In this document: piece after piece, positions 1-5,558 of the stretch
Layout: each line of letters begins with the position of its first letter
How positions within the stretch are numbered: the first letter of the stretch is position 1
Source of the DNA: Verrucomicrobiales bacterium
GTDB lineage: Bacteria; Verrucomicrobiota; Verrucomicrobiia; Limisphaerales; SXQI01
Direction of reading: 5' to 3'
Assembly (NCBI GenBank): GCA_028293365.1
Contig: JAQGOX010000113.1
Span: 1 to 5,558, forward strand
Length of the DNA stretch: 5,558 nt
Notes under the pieces: model-generated
What the model was told of the DNA's origin: nothing
Databases searched by the model: none
The model's input: the letters and a program-made list of their open reading frames with translations, nothing else
Position numbers and translations under genes: made by a program

Positions 1-936
1 CGCTTTTTCAATGAGATCGATGAGGAGAATGCTTCGAGCGTTTGTGTGATCGGAACGGCGGTGCGGGATGAAATCTTCGGTGACCCCGAGGTGATGGGTA
101 AAGAAATTATTCCGATCGGCGAGATAATCAATATCAACGGCCAACCGTTCACAATCATTGGCATGTTTCAAAAGTATCAGAGCGAGCAGGATCGGAAGCA
201 GGCGATCATAGACAAAAACAAGCCGAAAGGTGTGGAAGTCGGCCCGAAACGCGCCAAAGGTTGGGGACGCAAGGGTGGCTGGGCTTTTGGGCGCAAGAAC
301 GCGACCATTTACATTCCGCTGAATACCATGTGGGTCAAATTTCGTTCGGCGGCCGGCGGCGTCGTAGGCGCAATTCCCGACCCCCGTTTAACCGATATTG
401 ATTTGAAGGTCCGTGATCTTTCCCAGCTCGAACCGGCCCTTCAACAGGCTCGAAATGTCCTTATGATGACTCATCATGGAATCGAGGATTTTGAGTTCCG
501 GACTCAGGAAAATCAGGTGGACAGCATCAACGCTCAGATTCGAAACGCGCGCCTGAGCGGTGGAATTATTGCTGCCATCAGCCTGATTGTCGGCGGCATT
601 GGCATCATGAACATCATGCTCGCGAGTATCAATGAGCGCATCCGCGAGATCGGTATTTGCAAGGCTGTCGGAGCAACCGGACCCGCGATCTTCACGCAAA
701 TTTTGGTGGAAAGCATGGTCATATCGATTATCGGCGCTTTGGCCGGGTTGGTCGCCTCCTATGGCCTGGTTGACCTGCTTGGATTCGTGGCACCGACTCA
801 AAATACGCCTGAAATCACACCGTTTTCGATGATCATCGCCGTGGCTTTTAGCGCCGGAGTGGGAATCTTCGCCGGCATTTTCCCCGCTGTCCGCGCCGCT
901 CGGCTCCATCCGATCCAGGCGCTTCGCTACGAATAA
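1..936 (+). CDS. ABC transporter permease, MacB/FtsX type (5'-truncated)
   Basis: This is the C-terminal part (311 codons) of an inner-membrane permease of the MacB/FtsX family, which with an ABC ATPase drives export or extracytoplasmic work (macrolide, lipoprotein or peptide efflux in known members). The frame is open from base 1 and reads RFFNEIDEENASSVCVIG, a typical stretch of the MacB periplasmic domain, so the gene starts upstream of the window. The GTG at 46 lies inside the domain and is not the start. After the periplasmic part come three hydrophobic segments, roughly 556-624, 706-786 and 826-885. Between the first two is the conserved cytoplasmic helix SINERIREIGICKAVGAT (625-678) that contacts the ATPase. 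The protein ends in the usual AVRAARLHPIQALRYE. A basic stretch at 175-300 looks inserted compared with standard MacB. The ATPase and any membrane-fusion partner are not in view, so the substrate cannot be inferred. Family call is firm; MacB itself versus a close relative is open. Confidence 0.93.
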   Translation, partial: RFFNEIDEENASSVCVIGTAVRDEIFGDPEVMGKEIIPIGEIININGQPFTIIGMFQKYQSEQDRKQAIIDKNKPKGVEVGPKRAKGWGRKGGWAFGRKNATIYIPLNTMWVKFRSAAGGVVGAIPDPRLTDIDLKVRDLSQLEPALQQARNVLMMTHHGIEDFEFRTQENQVDSINAQIRNARLSGGIIAAISLIVGGIGIMNIMLASINERIREIGICKAVGATGPAIFTQILVESMVISIIGALAGLVASYGLVDLLGFVAPTQNTPEITPFSMIIAVAFSAGVGIFAGIFPAVRAARLHPIQALRYE

Positions 937-1003
937 TCAATTCGTGAGGTTTTCGATGCCTGCGCTTGAATGCTGGCTTTCTTTCGAGTAGGAGAAAGGA
1001 AAC

Positions 1004-1726
1004 ATGGGTGCACAATGGAAACAAGCCGGACGCGTCGCCAATTCGACCAAGCGTGGTGCAATGATCGGGAAACTGGTCAAAGAAATCATGGTCGCCGCCA
1101 AAATGGGCGATCCGCATCCCGAGAATAATGCCCGCCTGCGCGTGGCCGTTGAAGCCGCCCGTAAGCACTCGGTGCCGCGCGATACGATCGACCGTGCGGT
1201 GAAAAAGGGAGCCGGCCTCACAGGTGATCCCGTGAACTTCGAAACTATCATGTATGAAGGTTTCGCTCCCGCAAAAGTCCCTGTGATTGTTGAGTGCCTT
1301 ACCGATAATCGTAACCGCACTGCTTCCGATATTCGTGTGCTCTTCAAAAAGGGCCATCTCGGTTCCATTGGGAGTGTGAACTGGATGTTCGATCATCTAG
1401 GCATTGTGGAAGCCCACCACGCCGATAAAAAGCAGGATATCGAAGCCGCCGCGATCGAAGCGAATGCTCAAAATGTAGAGCCAGTCGAATCCGAGGATAT
1501 TCCCGAAGGCCACATTGGCGCTCGTTTTATTTGCAATCCGACTGACTTGGATGCCGTCGGAAAATATCTGGCCGCGGCAAAATGGACTATCACCACTTCG
1601 GAAATGAGTTACCTCGCGAAAACGCCTGTTGAGGTCACCGACGAAGAGCGCAAAGAAGTGACGAGCTTCCTTTCCGAACTCGACGATCACGACGACGTTC
1701 ACCGAATCTACACGGCGTTGAAATAG
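1004..1726 (+). CDS. yebC: YebC/PmpR/TACO1-family protein
   Basis: This is a complete 240-residue member of the YebC family, close to the usual 240-250. Family members were first described as DNA-binding regulators (PmpR) and more recently as ribosome-associated translation factors related to mitochondrial TACO1; the cytoplasmic role here is inferred from family. Visible hallmarks are the helical N-terminal domain with TKRGAMIGKLVKEIMVAAK (15-33), NARLRVAVEAA (42-52) and PRDTIDRAVKKGAG (58-71), then YEGFAP (84-89), the signature ECLTDNRNRT (97-106), GSVNWMF (123-129), and a C-terminal DDHDDVHRIYTALK. The extreme N-terminus, MGAQWKQAGRVANS, departs from the common 'GHSKWANI-H-KAA' start and is nearer to YeeN-like paralogues. 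The ATG is supported by AGGAG at 990-994, nine bases upstream. It follows the permease by 67 bases with no terminator between, so shared transcription is possible. The stop at 1724-1726 is followed within 14 bases by a hairpin. Confidence 0.95.
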   Translation: MGAQWKQAGRVANSTKRGAMIGKLVKEIMVAAKMGDPHPENNARLRVAVEAARKHSVPRDTIDRAVKKGAGLTGDPVNFETIMYEGFAPAKVPVIVECLTDNRNRTASDIRVLFKKGHLGSIGSVNWMFDHLGIVEAHHADKKQDIEAAAIEANAQNVEPVESEDIPEGHIGARFICNPTDLDAVGKYLAAAKWTITTSEMSYLAKTPVEVTDEERKEVTSFLSELDDHDDVHRIYTALK

Positions 1727-1738
1727 TGTGACGATTGC

Positions 1739-1815
1739 AATTCTTAGGTGGATTTACGGGCCAGCCCTCCCCCTAAGAATCTCCGGGGTAATTCCTAGGT
1801 GATTCCCTTATTTTT
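1739..1815 (+). terminator. Hairpin cluster after yebC, possible weak terminator or operator
   Basis: A nine-base perfect inverted repeat, ATTCTTAGG (1740-1748) and CCTAAGAAT (1772-1780), extends past one mismatch by three more pairs (1750-1752 with 1768-1770). A third copy, AATTCCTAGGTGATT (1790-1804), repeats the first in direct orientation (AATTCTTAGGTGGATT, 1739-1754) with one substitution and one missing base. The middle arm can therefore also pair with the third copy (1772-1780 with 1791-1799, one A-C mismatch). A short GGG/CCC stem (1786-1788 with 1805-1807) is followed directly by TTATTTTT (1808-1815). The position just after yebC suits transcript ending, but the strong hairpin lacks its own T-run. 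A protein-binding site or an attenuator-like switch are alternatives. Confidence 0.4.
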
Positions 1816-1828
1816 CGGTTCAATAATA

Positions 1829-1856
1829 TTGACTTAATTGACCGGCCCTGCATCAT
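1829..1856 (+). promoter_or_regulatory. Candidate sigma-70-type promoter for the secreted-protein gene
   Basis: TTGACT at 1829-1834 matches the -35 consensus at five of six bases. CATCAT at 1851-1856 matches the -10 consensus at four of six, including the key second A and final T, with a 16-base spacer. The sequence just upstream (1808-1830) is A+T rich. If used, transcription would begin near 1863 and give a 5' leader of about 225 bases before the ATG at 2090. It is the best promoter I found in the gap, but such matches arise by chance. Confidence 0.35.
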
Positions 1857-1919
1857 GGGAATGCCCCAAGTGAATCGCCGCATCGTTTTGGCTGGATAGT
1901 CAAAGTTGCGGCCTTTCAA

Positions 1920-2059
1920 AGGAACAAGGATTGTCCTTCTGTAGTCCCAGGGGAGTAGTCGTTAAGCAATGAACTGCATCTGCGACCATGCGTTTGAAGC
2001 CATTCAAAGATTGCCTGGCGGTTAATTATTCCCGCATTCCGTGGATTCTCCTTGTTCCT
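1920..2059 (+). promoter_or_regulatory. Structured 5' leader of unknown class
   Basis: AGGAACAAGGA (1920-1930) is the exact reverse complement of TCCTTGTTCCT (2049-2059), an 11-bp helix closing a 118-base interior. Nested inside by eye are CCAGG/CCTGG (1947-1951 with 2014-2018), CAAT/ATTG (1967-1970 with 2010-2013), GCAT/ATGC (1976-1979 with 1988-1991), a TTTGAA-GCCA-TTCAAA hairpin (1993-2008) and, competing by one base with the first of these, GCGG/CCGC (2018-2021 with 2032-2035). The pairings are mostly mutually compatible and give a multibranched fold about 30 bases before the start codon. I do not recognise a known riboswitch consensus. No terminator is visible inside, so control, if any, would more likely be on translation or mRNA stability. 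The rest of the 1727-2089 gap shows no tRNA and no convincing reading frame. Confidence 0.4.
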
Positions 2060-2089
2060 CCAAACAAAACCTGAAAAGAAAGAAGATAA

Positions 2090-5000
2090 ATGCAACCTCC
2101 AACCCGACCTAAAACAATTCTGGCTGTCTTAGCGACGCTCGCCAGCATTTTCAGCATTCACGTTAACGCACAAACAATAACGATTCCCGGGGGAAACGTC
2201 CTTCCATCCACGGCTGCGGACACTAACAAGTCCGGATTCCGCTTTAGAATTCATCAAACGGCCGGCGCTTATGCAACCTCCATTGCCCGAACTGAGTCGC
2301 AGCTTGCAGGGCAATTGGGTGATAACGTTGCCGACCCCAGTGTCCAGGGCCCGGCCTCTGACGTGGCTGCTCCCGCCAGCCCGTCGACCGCACCGATTGA
2401 GTTCATCATTCCTTCCGTGATTAACGTAAATCAGGGCGGAGGAGGAGCAGGCGGATTCTTTACTCCGGACGATCAAATGCCTGGCGTTCCGGGAACCACC
2501 GGCAGCGCGGATAACATGGGCGTCGAAATTTTGACCTGGCTGGATCTGCCAGCGGGCGACATCACGATGGGAGTCAACAGCGATGACGGTTTTAGACTCA
2601 CAATTGGCGGCGCAACACCGACTGATAAATTCGCTACTGATGTTGGTTCTTATGATGGTGGGCGCGGCGCCGCCGACTCGATATTGCATTTTACGATTCC
2701 TCAAGCTGGTATTTATGCAGCGCGTCTCCTTTATTTTGAAGGAGGCGGCGACGCATCGCTGGAATGGTTCACTGAAACTACCAATGGGACCAAAATATTG
2801 GTGAACGATGTGGCCAATGGAGGCGTACCGGCCTATTATGGCGTCAACGGCGGGGCAGCCGCGGCGGCCCTAACCAAAATCTCACCCGGAATCGGAGAAG
2901 GCGGCGTGTTTCCCAATGCCGCGGTGAATCTTGAGCTAACTGAAGGCCCGACCGCGATTGCTTTAAGCACGGTTAAGCTTTCACTCGATGGTTCGCCCGT
3001 TGCGGCGACGGTCACGAAATCAGGAAAAGTGATTTCGATCGGTTTCACACCGTCGACTCTGTTCGTCTCGGGTTCCGCACATACGATATTGTTGAATTAC
3101 ACGGAAGGGTCGGCCACGAAAAATCTAACGTGGAATTTTACAGTCGCAAATTATGGAACGTTGAAGCCCACCGACAAAGTTGTCGCGGATACCTCGAAAC
3201 CAGGTTTTGTATGGAATGTATTTGCAAACATCGCCAACACAACTACCAGCAACCAACGAGCGGAGGACGCGCTGGCAGGGTTGCTTAAAGATACCGATGG
3301 CAATTTGCTGCCAAACACGGCTGATCCAGCCGCTCAGGGTGTGGCGCTTGCACCGGCGGCCGCGCCATCCGTTCCGAACGCTCCCCTTCACTTCGAGATC
3401 CCGGGAGTGATCAACCTAACGCAAAATGCGGCGGACGACACGGACAATAAAAACGGCAATTTCGTTCCGGATCTTCAGATGCCTGGTATTCCCGCGACAG
3501 ATGGCACAGATGGAATTGCGGCGGAAATTCTGACATATATTGATCTTCCCGCAGGCATCACCACCATGGGTGTGAATAGCGATGATGGATTCCGGACGGC
3601 AGCCGGAAATCCTCAGGATGTCTTCGGTCGGATATTACTCAGCGAATTCGACGCAGGCCGCGGCGCGGCGGATACCATCTTTACCGTTTACGTCCAGGAA
3701 GCGGGAACATATGCATTCCGCACGATCTGGGAAGAGGGCGGCGGCGGCGCAAATATTGAATGGTTCACGGTGAAGGCCAATGGAACGAAGGTCTTGGTCA
3801 ATGATATCGCGAATGGCGGCCTGAAAGCGTACCGAGCGGTGGTCGGAGGAACTAATCCGTACATTAAATCGGTATCGCCGACACCACTGCTGCGTCAATT
3901 CAATCAACCCTTCACCGAGGTTTCTTTGGTTTTGGCGGACGCATCGAATGCGATTGACGATTCAACGATCGCTCTAACATTCAACGGTCAGGCGGTCACC
4001 ACCACTAAAACGCGGTCGGGCAACACGGTGAATGTGTCGTTCCAACCGTCCGGCCTGCTAATCCCGGATCAAATTCAAACGGCGACGATCACGTTCAAAA
4101 CCGTGGGAGGCGCTTATACCCGGACGCAGACCTGGAGCTTCATGAACCTGCGCCAAATTATACTCCCCACTCCTTCAGTGACGGAGAATTTCGATTCCTA
4201 CGACGAGGGTACTCAGCCGACCGGATGGACTGCCGTGAATTTCACCAGCACTGTATCCGGGCATGACGTCGACGATCTGAATGACTTGAATTCCGATACG
4301 TACAAAAACTGGGTCGTCGTGAGCCGGGATCGATTGAGCAATCTCAAATCACGTATTTTCAACGTCGCCCCAGGCCAGACTATTAATGGAGAAGAAGTCA
4401 CGGTCGACACGCTCAGCACCGGAAATCTGCTCTACGCGGAATCAGATGTGCGTGACGACGACCAGGTCCAGTTCATCACGTCGAAACCATTCGATCTGTC
4501 GAAGATCACTAATGCGGTGCTCTCGCTCGGAAGCCTCTACGAGCAAAATCAGGATAGCCTCGGTGCGATCGAATATTCGGTCGATGGGGGAAACAGTTGG
4601 CTTCCGATCGTGTACTATATCGACAGCATCGATACCGGTGGCGACATTAAATTCCGCGCTGATGGAACCATTGATGCCGTAGCGACATTAACCGGGCCGA
4701 ATGCGGATACCGCTTCATGGGTGACCAACGGAATTACGAAAGGAGACAAGTATGGCGACGGAATTTCAGCTCCGATCACCTCTGCTCTCGATCAGTTTAT
4801 TGCTCCTCGCATTAACGATAACTCAACTGTCGATAAACGACTCGAAGTCTTTCGTTTGCCACAGGCTGGTTTGAAATCTGACGTCCGATTGAAGTTCGCA
4901 CAGCTCGGAACTGGAAGCTGGTATTTCGGAGTTGATAACATCTCGTTCTATGATGTGCCAGTTGTGGGCGGTGGAACGACCACGCAGCCGCGATTCGAAA

Positions 5001-5167
5001 CTGCCACGTTGCAAGCAGGCAAAATTCGCATTGCCTGGAGCGGGGCTGGAACACTTGAAACTGCAGACGTGGTTTCGGGTCCATGGACTGCAGCGGCAGA
5101 TCAATCGAATCCTCAGCTCGTATCGGCGACCGTAGGATCGAAATTCTTCCGCATCCATAAGCCGTAA
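2090..5167 (+). CDS. Large secreted beta-rich protein with duplicated PA14-like/Ig-like modules
   Basis: This is a 1025-residue exported protein of unknown function. The N-terminus (KTILAVLATLASIFSIHVNA) is a classic signal peptide with likely cleavage after residue 27 (VNA/Q). Residues 42-256 and 366-588 are homologous modules sharing GVNSDDGFR (161-169, 494-502), GRGAAD, an EGGG--(L/I)EWF motif and (I/V)LVND-ANGG. The SDDG motif followed by a glycine-rich 'EWF' strand recalls PA14 carbohydrate-binding domains, but this is inference. Each module is followed by an Ig-like segment (262-355, 590-685). Residues 695-955 form a further beta-rich domain starting ENFDSYDEGTQPTGW, and 966-1025 a small C-terminal domain with GTLE-A--V-GPWT and KFFRI. 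I see no transmembrane anchor, LPXTG, PEP-CTERM tag or catalytic motif. The whole protein contains no cysteine. A purine-rich AAGAAAGAAG (2077-2086) is the only candidate ribosome site for the ATG. A structured leader precedes the gene and a strong terminator follows, suggesting a single-gene unit. Adhesion or polysaccharide binding is plausible but unproven. Confidence 0.9.
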   Translation: MQPPTRPKTILAVLATLASIFSIHVNAQTITIPGGNVLPSTAADTNKSGFRFRIHQTAGAYATSIARTESQLAGQLGDNVADPSVQGPASDVAAPASPSTAPIEFIIPSVINVNQGGGGAGGFFTPDDQMPGVPGTTGSADNMGVEILTWLDLPAGDITMGVNSDDGFRLTIGGATPTDKFATDVGSYDGGRGAADSILHFTIPQAGIYAARLLYFEGGGDASLEWFTETTNGTKILVNDVANGGVPAYYGVNGGAAAAALTKISPGIGEGGVFPNAAVNLELTEGPTAIALSTVKLSLDGSPVAATVTKSGKVISIGFTPSTLFVSGSAHTILLNYTEGSATKNLTWNFTVANYGTLKPTDKVVADTSKPGFVWNVFANIANTTTSNQRAEDALAGLLKDTDGNLLPNTADPAAQGVALAPAAAPSVPNAPLHFEIPGVINLTQNAADDTDNKNGNFVPDLQMPGIPATDGTDGIAAEILTYIDLPAGITTMGVNSDDGFRTAAGNPQDVFGRILLSEFDAGRGAADTIFTVYVQEAGTYAFRTIWEEGGGGANIEWFTVKANGTKVLVNDIANGGLKAYRAVVGGTNPYIKSVSPTPLLRQFNQPFTEVSLVLADASNAIDDSTIALTFNGQAVTTTKTRSGNTVNVSFQPSGLLIPDQIQTATITFKTVGGAYTRTQTWSFMNLRQIILPTPSVTENFDSYDEGTQPTGWTAVNFTSTVSGHDVDDLNDLNSDTYKNWVVVSRDRLSNLKSRIFNVAPGQTINGEEVTVDTLSTGNLLYAESDVRDDDQVQFITSKPFDLSKITNAVLSLGSLYEQNQDSLGAIEYSVDGGNSWLPIVYYIDSIDTGGDIKFRADGTIDAVATLTGPNADTASWVTNGITKGDKYGDGISAPITSALDQFIAPRINDNSTVDKRLEVFRLPQAGLKSDVRLKFAQLGTGSWYFGVDNISFYDVPVVGGGTTTQPRFETATLQAGKIRIAWSGAGTLETADVVSGPWTAAADQSNPQLVSATVGSKFFRIHKP
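2213..3157 (+). repeat. Coding tandem repeat, copy 1 (PA14-like plus Ig-like)
   Basis: Residues 42-356 of the secreted protein. It opens with ADTNKSGFRF, includes ARTESQLAGQLGDNVADPS, a proline/alanine-rich linker, F-IPSVIN, MPGVPGTTG, LPAGDITMGVNSDDGFR, GGRGAADS and EGGGDASLEWF, and ends in an Ig-like segment closing with LTWNFTV. It aligns with copy 2 at an offset of 323 residues at the start and about 332 further on; the shift is explained by small insertions in copy 2. Confidence 0.85.
3185..4147 (+). repeat. Coding tandem repeat, copy 2 (PA14-like plus Ig-like)
   Basis: Residues 366-686 of the secreted protein. The PA14-like half is well conserved with copy 1, roughly half identical by eye and about 80% across the LPAG-SDDGFR block, while the Ig-like half (TWSFMNL end) has diverged far more. 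Copy 2 carries an extra seven residues around KDTDGNLLPNTADP (400-413) and an acidic DDTDNKNGN (449-457), where copy 1 has a polyglycine stretch. DNA identity is clearly lower than protein identity, so the duplication is old. Confidence 0.85.
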
Positions 5168-5197
5168 CCAGAGCGTAAAAGTAATTGACCGTACAGG

Positions 5198-5242
5198 CGG
5201 GCTCCGTTTGATCGAAAAGACAACGGAGCCCGTTTTTATTTT
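5198..5242 (+). terminator. Rho-independent terminator of the secreted-protein gene
   Basis: A perfect 11-bp stem, CGGGCTCCGTT (5198-5208) with AACGGAGCCCG (5222-5232), encloses a 13-base loop and is followed at once by TTTTTATTTT (5233-5242). It lies 30 bases after the TAA at 5165-5167. This is a strong intrinsic terminator on the + strand. It separates the secreted-protein gene from hemL, so hemL needs its own promoter within 5243-5312 or depends on readthrough; I see no convincing promoter there. Confidence 0.92.
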
Positions 5243-5312
5243 GGTACCCTGCAATTCTGCGAAGTTTTGGAATTAGCTAGAGCAGTCGGCGTCAAATCGG
5301 TAACTTCTGGCC

Positions 5313-5558
5313 GTGCTTTCGTTCAAAAAATCCGAAGAGCTTTTTGCAGAGGCCCTGAAATGGATCCCCGGGGGGGTCAATTCCCCGGTCCGAGCCTTCC
5401 GCGCCGTCGGCGGTACGCCCTTTTTTGTGAATCGTGCCAAAGGCGCTCACCTGTTCGACCTGGACGGAAATGAGATCATTGATTACGTCGGCACGTGGGG
5501 ACCAGCCATCCTCGGTCATGCCTATCCGAAGATCATCAAGGCCATCCAGGATGCTGCC
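5313..5558 (+). CDS. hemL: Glutamate-1-semialdehyde 2,1-aminomutase (3'-truncated)
   Basis: These are the first 82 codons of HemL, the PLP- or PMP-dependent enzyme that converts glutamate-1-semialdehyde to 5-aminolevulinate in the C5 route to haem and other tetrapyrroles, in the cytoplasm. The frame reads KSEELFAEALKWIPGGVNSP, then VRAFRAVGGTPFFV, DLDGNEIIDYVGTWGPAILG and HAYPKIIKAI, all highly characteristic of the HemL N-terminus. The catalytic lysine lies beyond the right edge. An in-frame TAA at 5301-5303 limits the start to 5304 onwards. GTG at 5313 is the only standard start before the conserved region (a CTG at 5307 is a poor alternative), and it places KSEELF at the usual distance from the N-terminus. 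No Shine-Dalgarno sequence is visible ahead of it. A run of seven G at the PGGV codons is in frame. Confidence 0.94.
   Translation, partial: MLSFKKSEELFAEALKWIPGGVNSPVRAFRAVGGTPFFVNRAKGAHLFDLDGNEIIDYVGTWGPAILGHAYPKIIKAIQDAA

Noticed and set aside
46..48. GTG as the start of the permease gene.
   Set aside because: The frame is open to base 1 and the upstream codons encode conserved family sequence, so the gene is truncated by the window edge.
388..909. Long minus-strand open frame opposite the permease gene.
   Set aside because: Its translation is low-complexity in character, rich in His, Asp, Ser and Arg, with no recognisable family, and it is antisense to a clear permease.
848..1396. Minus-strand open frames across the permease end and yebC.
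   Set aside because: They span two well-supported + strand genes and the intergenic gap, and show no domain signature.
1838..1866. Second -35-like TTGACC with a promoter downstream.
   Set aside because: No acceptable -10 lies at 16-18 bases; the TTGACT at 1829 is better.
1727..2089. A tRNA or small protein gene in the long intergenic gap.
   Set aside because: No cloverleaf with TPsiC arm or CCA end is seen, and frames are short without a ribosome site.
5372..5382. GGATCCCCGGG, identical to the BamHI-SmaI part of common cloning-vector polylinkers, suggesting vector contamination.
   Set aside because: It lies in frame inside the highly conserved WIPGGV codons of hemL with normal hemL sequence on both sides, so the match is coincidental.
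5374..5397. GC-rich hairpin CCGGGG/CCCCGG and a seven-G run in the hemL coding region.
   Set aside because: It is explained by codons for the conserved PGGVNSPV motif, and the frame is intact, so neither a regulatory hairpin nor a frameshift needs to be invoked.
5267..5473. A 68-codon + strand frame overlapping the hemL start.
   Set aside because: It is a different frame from the unmistakable HemL N-terminus and has an arginine-rich shadow composition.

Overview
The window carries four protein-coding genes, all on the + strand; the first and last run off the edges. The long secreted protein has a module architecture and a C-terminal ending (a 'GTLE-A--V-GPWT ... KFFRI' pattern) that I associate with secreted proteins of Verrucomicrobiota, especially the soil and freshwater Pedosphaera/Limisphaera type. 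The YebC-family protein, with its 'MGAQWKQ' start, fits the same group. This taxonomic guess rests on recalled family features, not on a search.

Layout. Bases 1-936 are the 3' part of an ABC-transporter permease of the MacB/FtsX type. After 67 bases comes a complete YebC/TACO1-family gene (1004-1726), possibly co-transcribed with the permease because no terminator is visible between them. Bases 1727-2089 are a 363-base non-coding stretch with visible structure. It holds a three-copy AATTCYTAGG motif that can form two mutually exclusive hairpins (1739-1815), a plausible sigma-70-type promoter (1829-1856), and a leader segment (1920-2059) closed by a perfect 11-bp inverted repeat with nested smaller helices inside. 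This leader precedes a 1025-residue, cysteine-free, exported protein (2090-5167) built from two tandem copies of a module of about 320 residues (PA14-like part plus Ig-like part), then a further beta-rich domain and a small C-terminal domain. A strong intrinsic terminator (5198-5242) closes that gene. The 5' end of hemL (glutamate-1-semialdehyde aminomutase, haem/tetrapyrrole synthesis) starts at a GTG at 5313 and runs off the right edge.

The genes do not form an obvious pathway: an export/efflux permease, a translation or regulatory factor, a surface or secreted protein and a haem enzyme. The secreted gene looks like its own transcription unit, with a promoter and long leader in front and a terminator behind. 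The most promising undescribed element is the structured leader together with the duplicated secreted protein it precedes. Nothing here shows a defence system, mobile element, CRISPR array, tRNA or rRNA.
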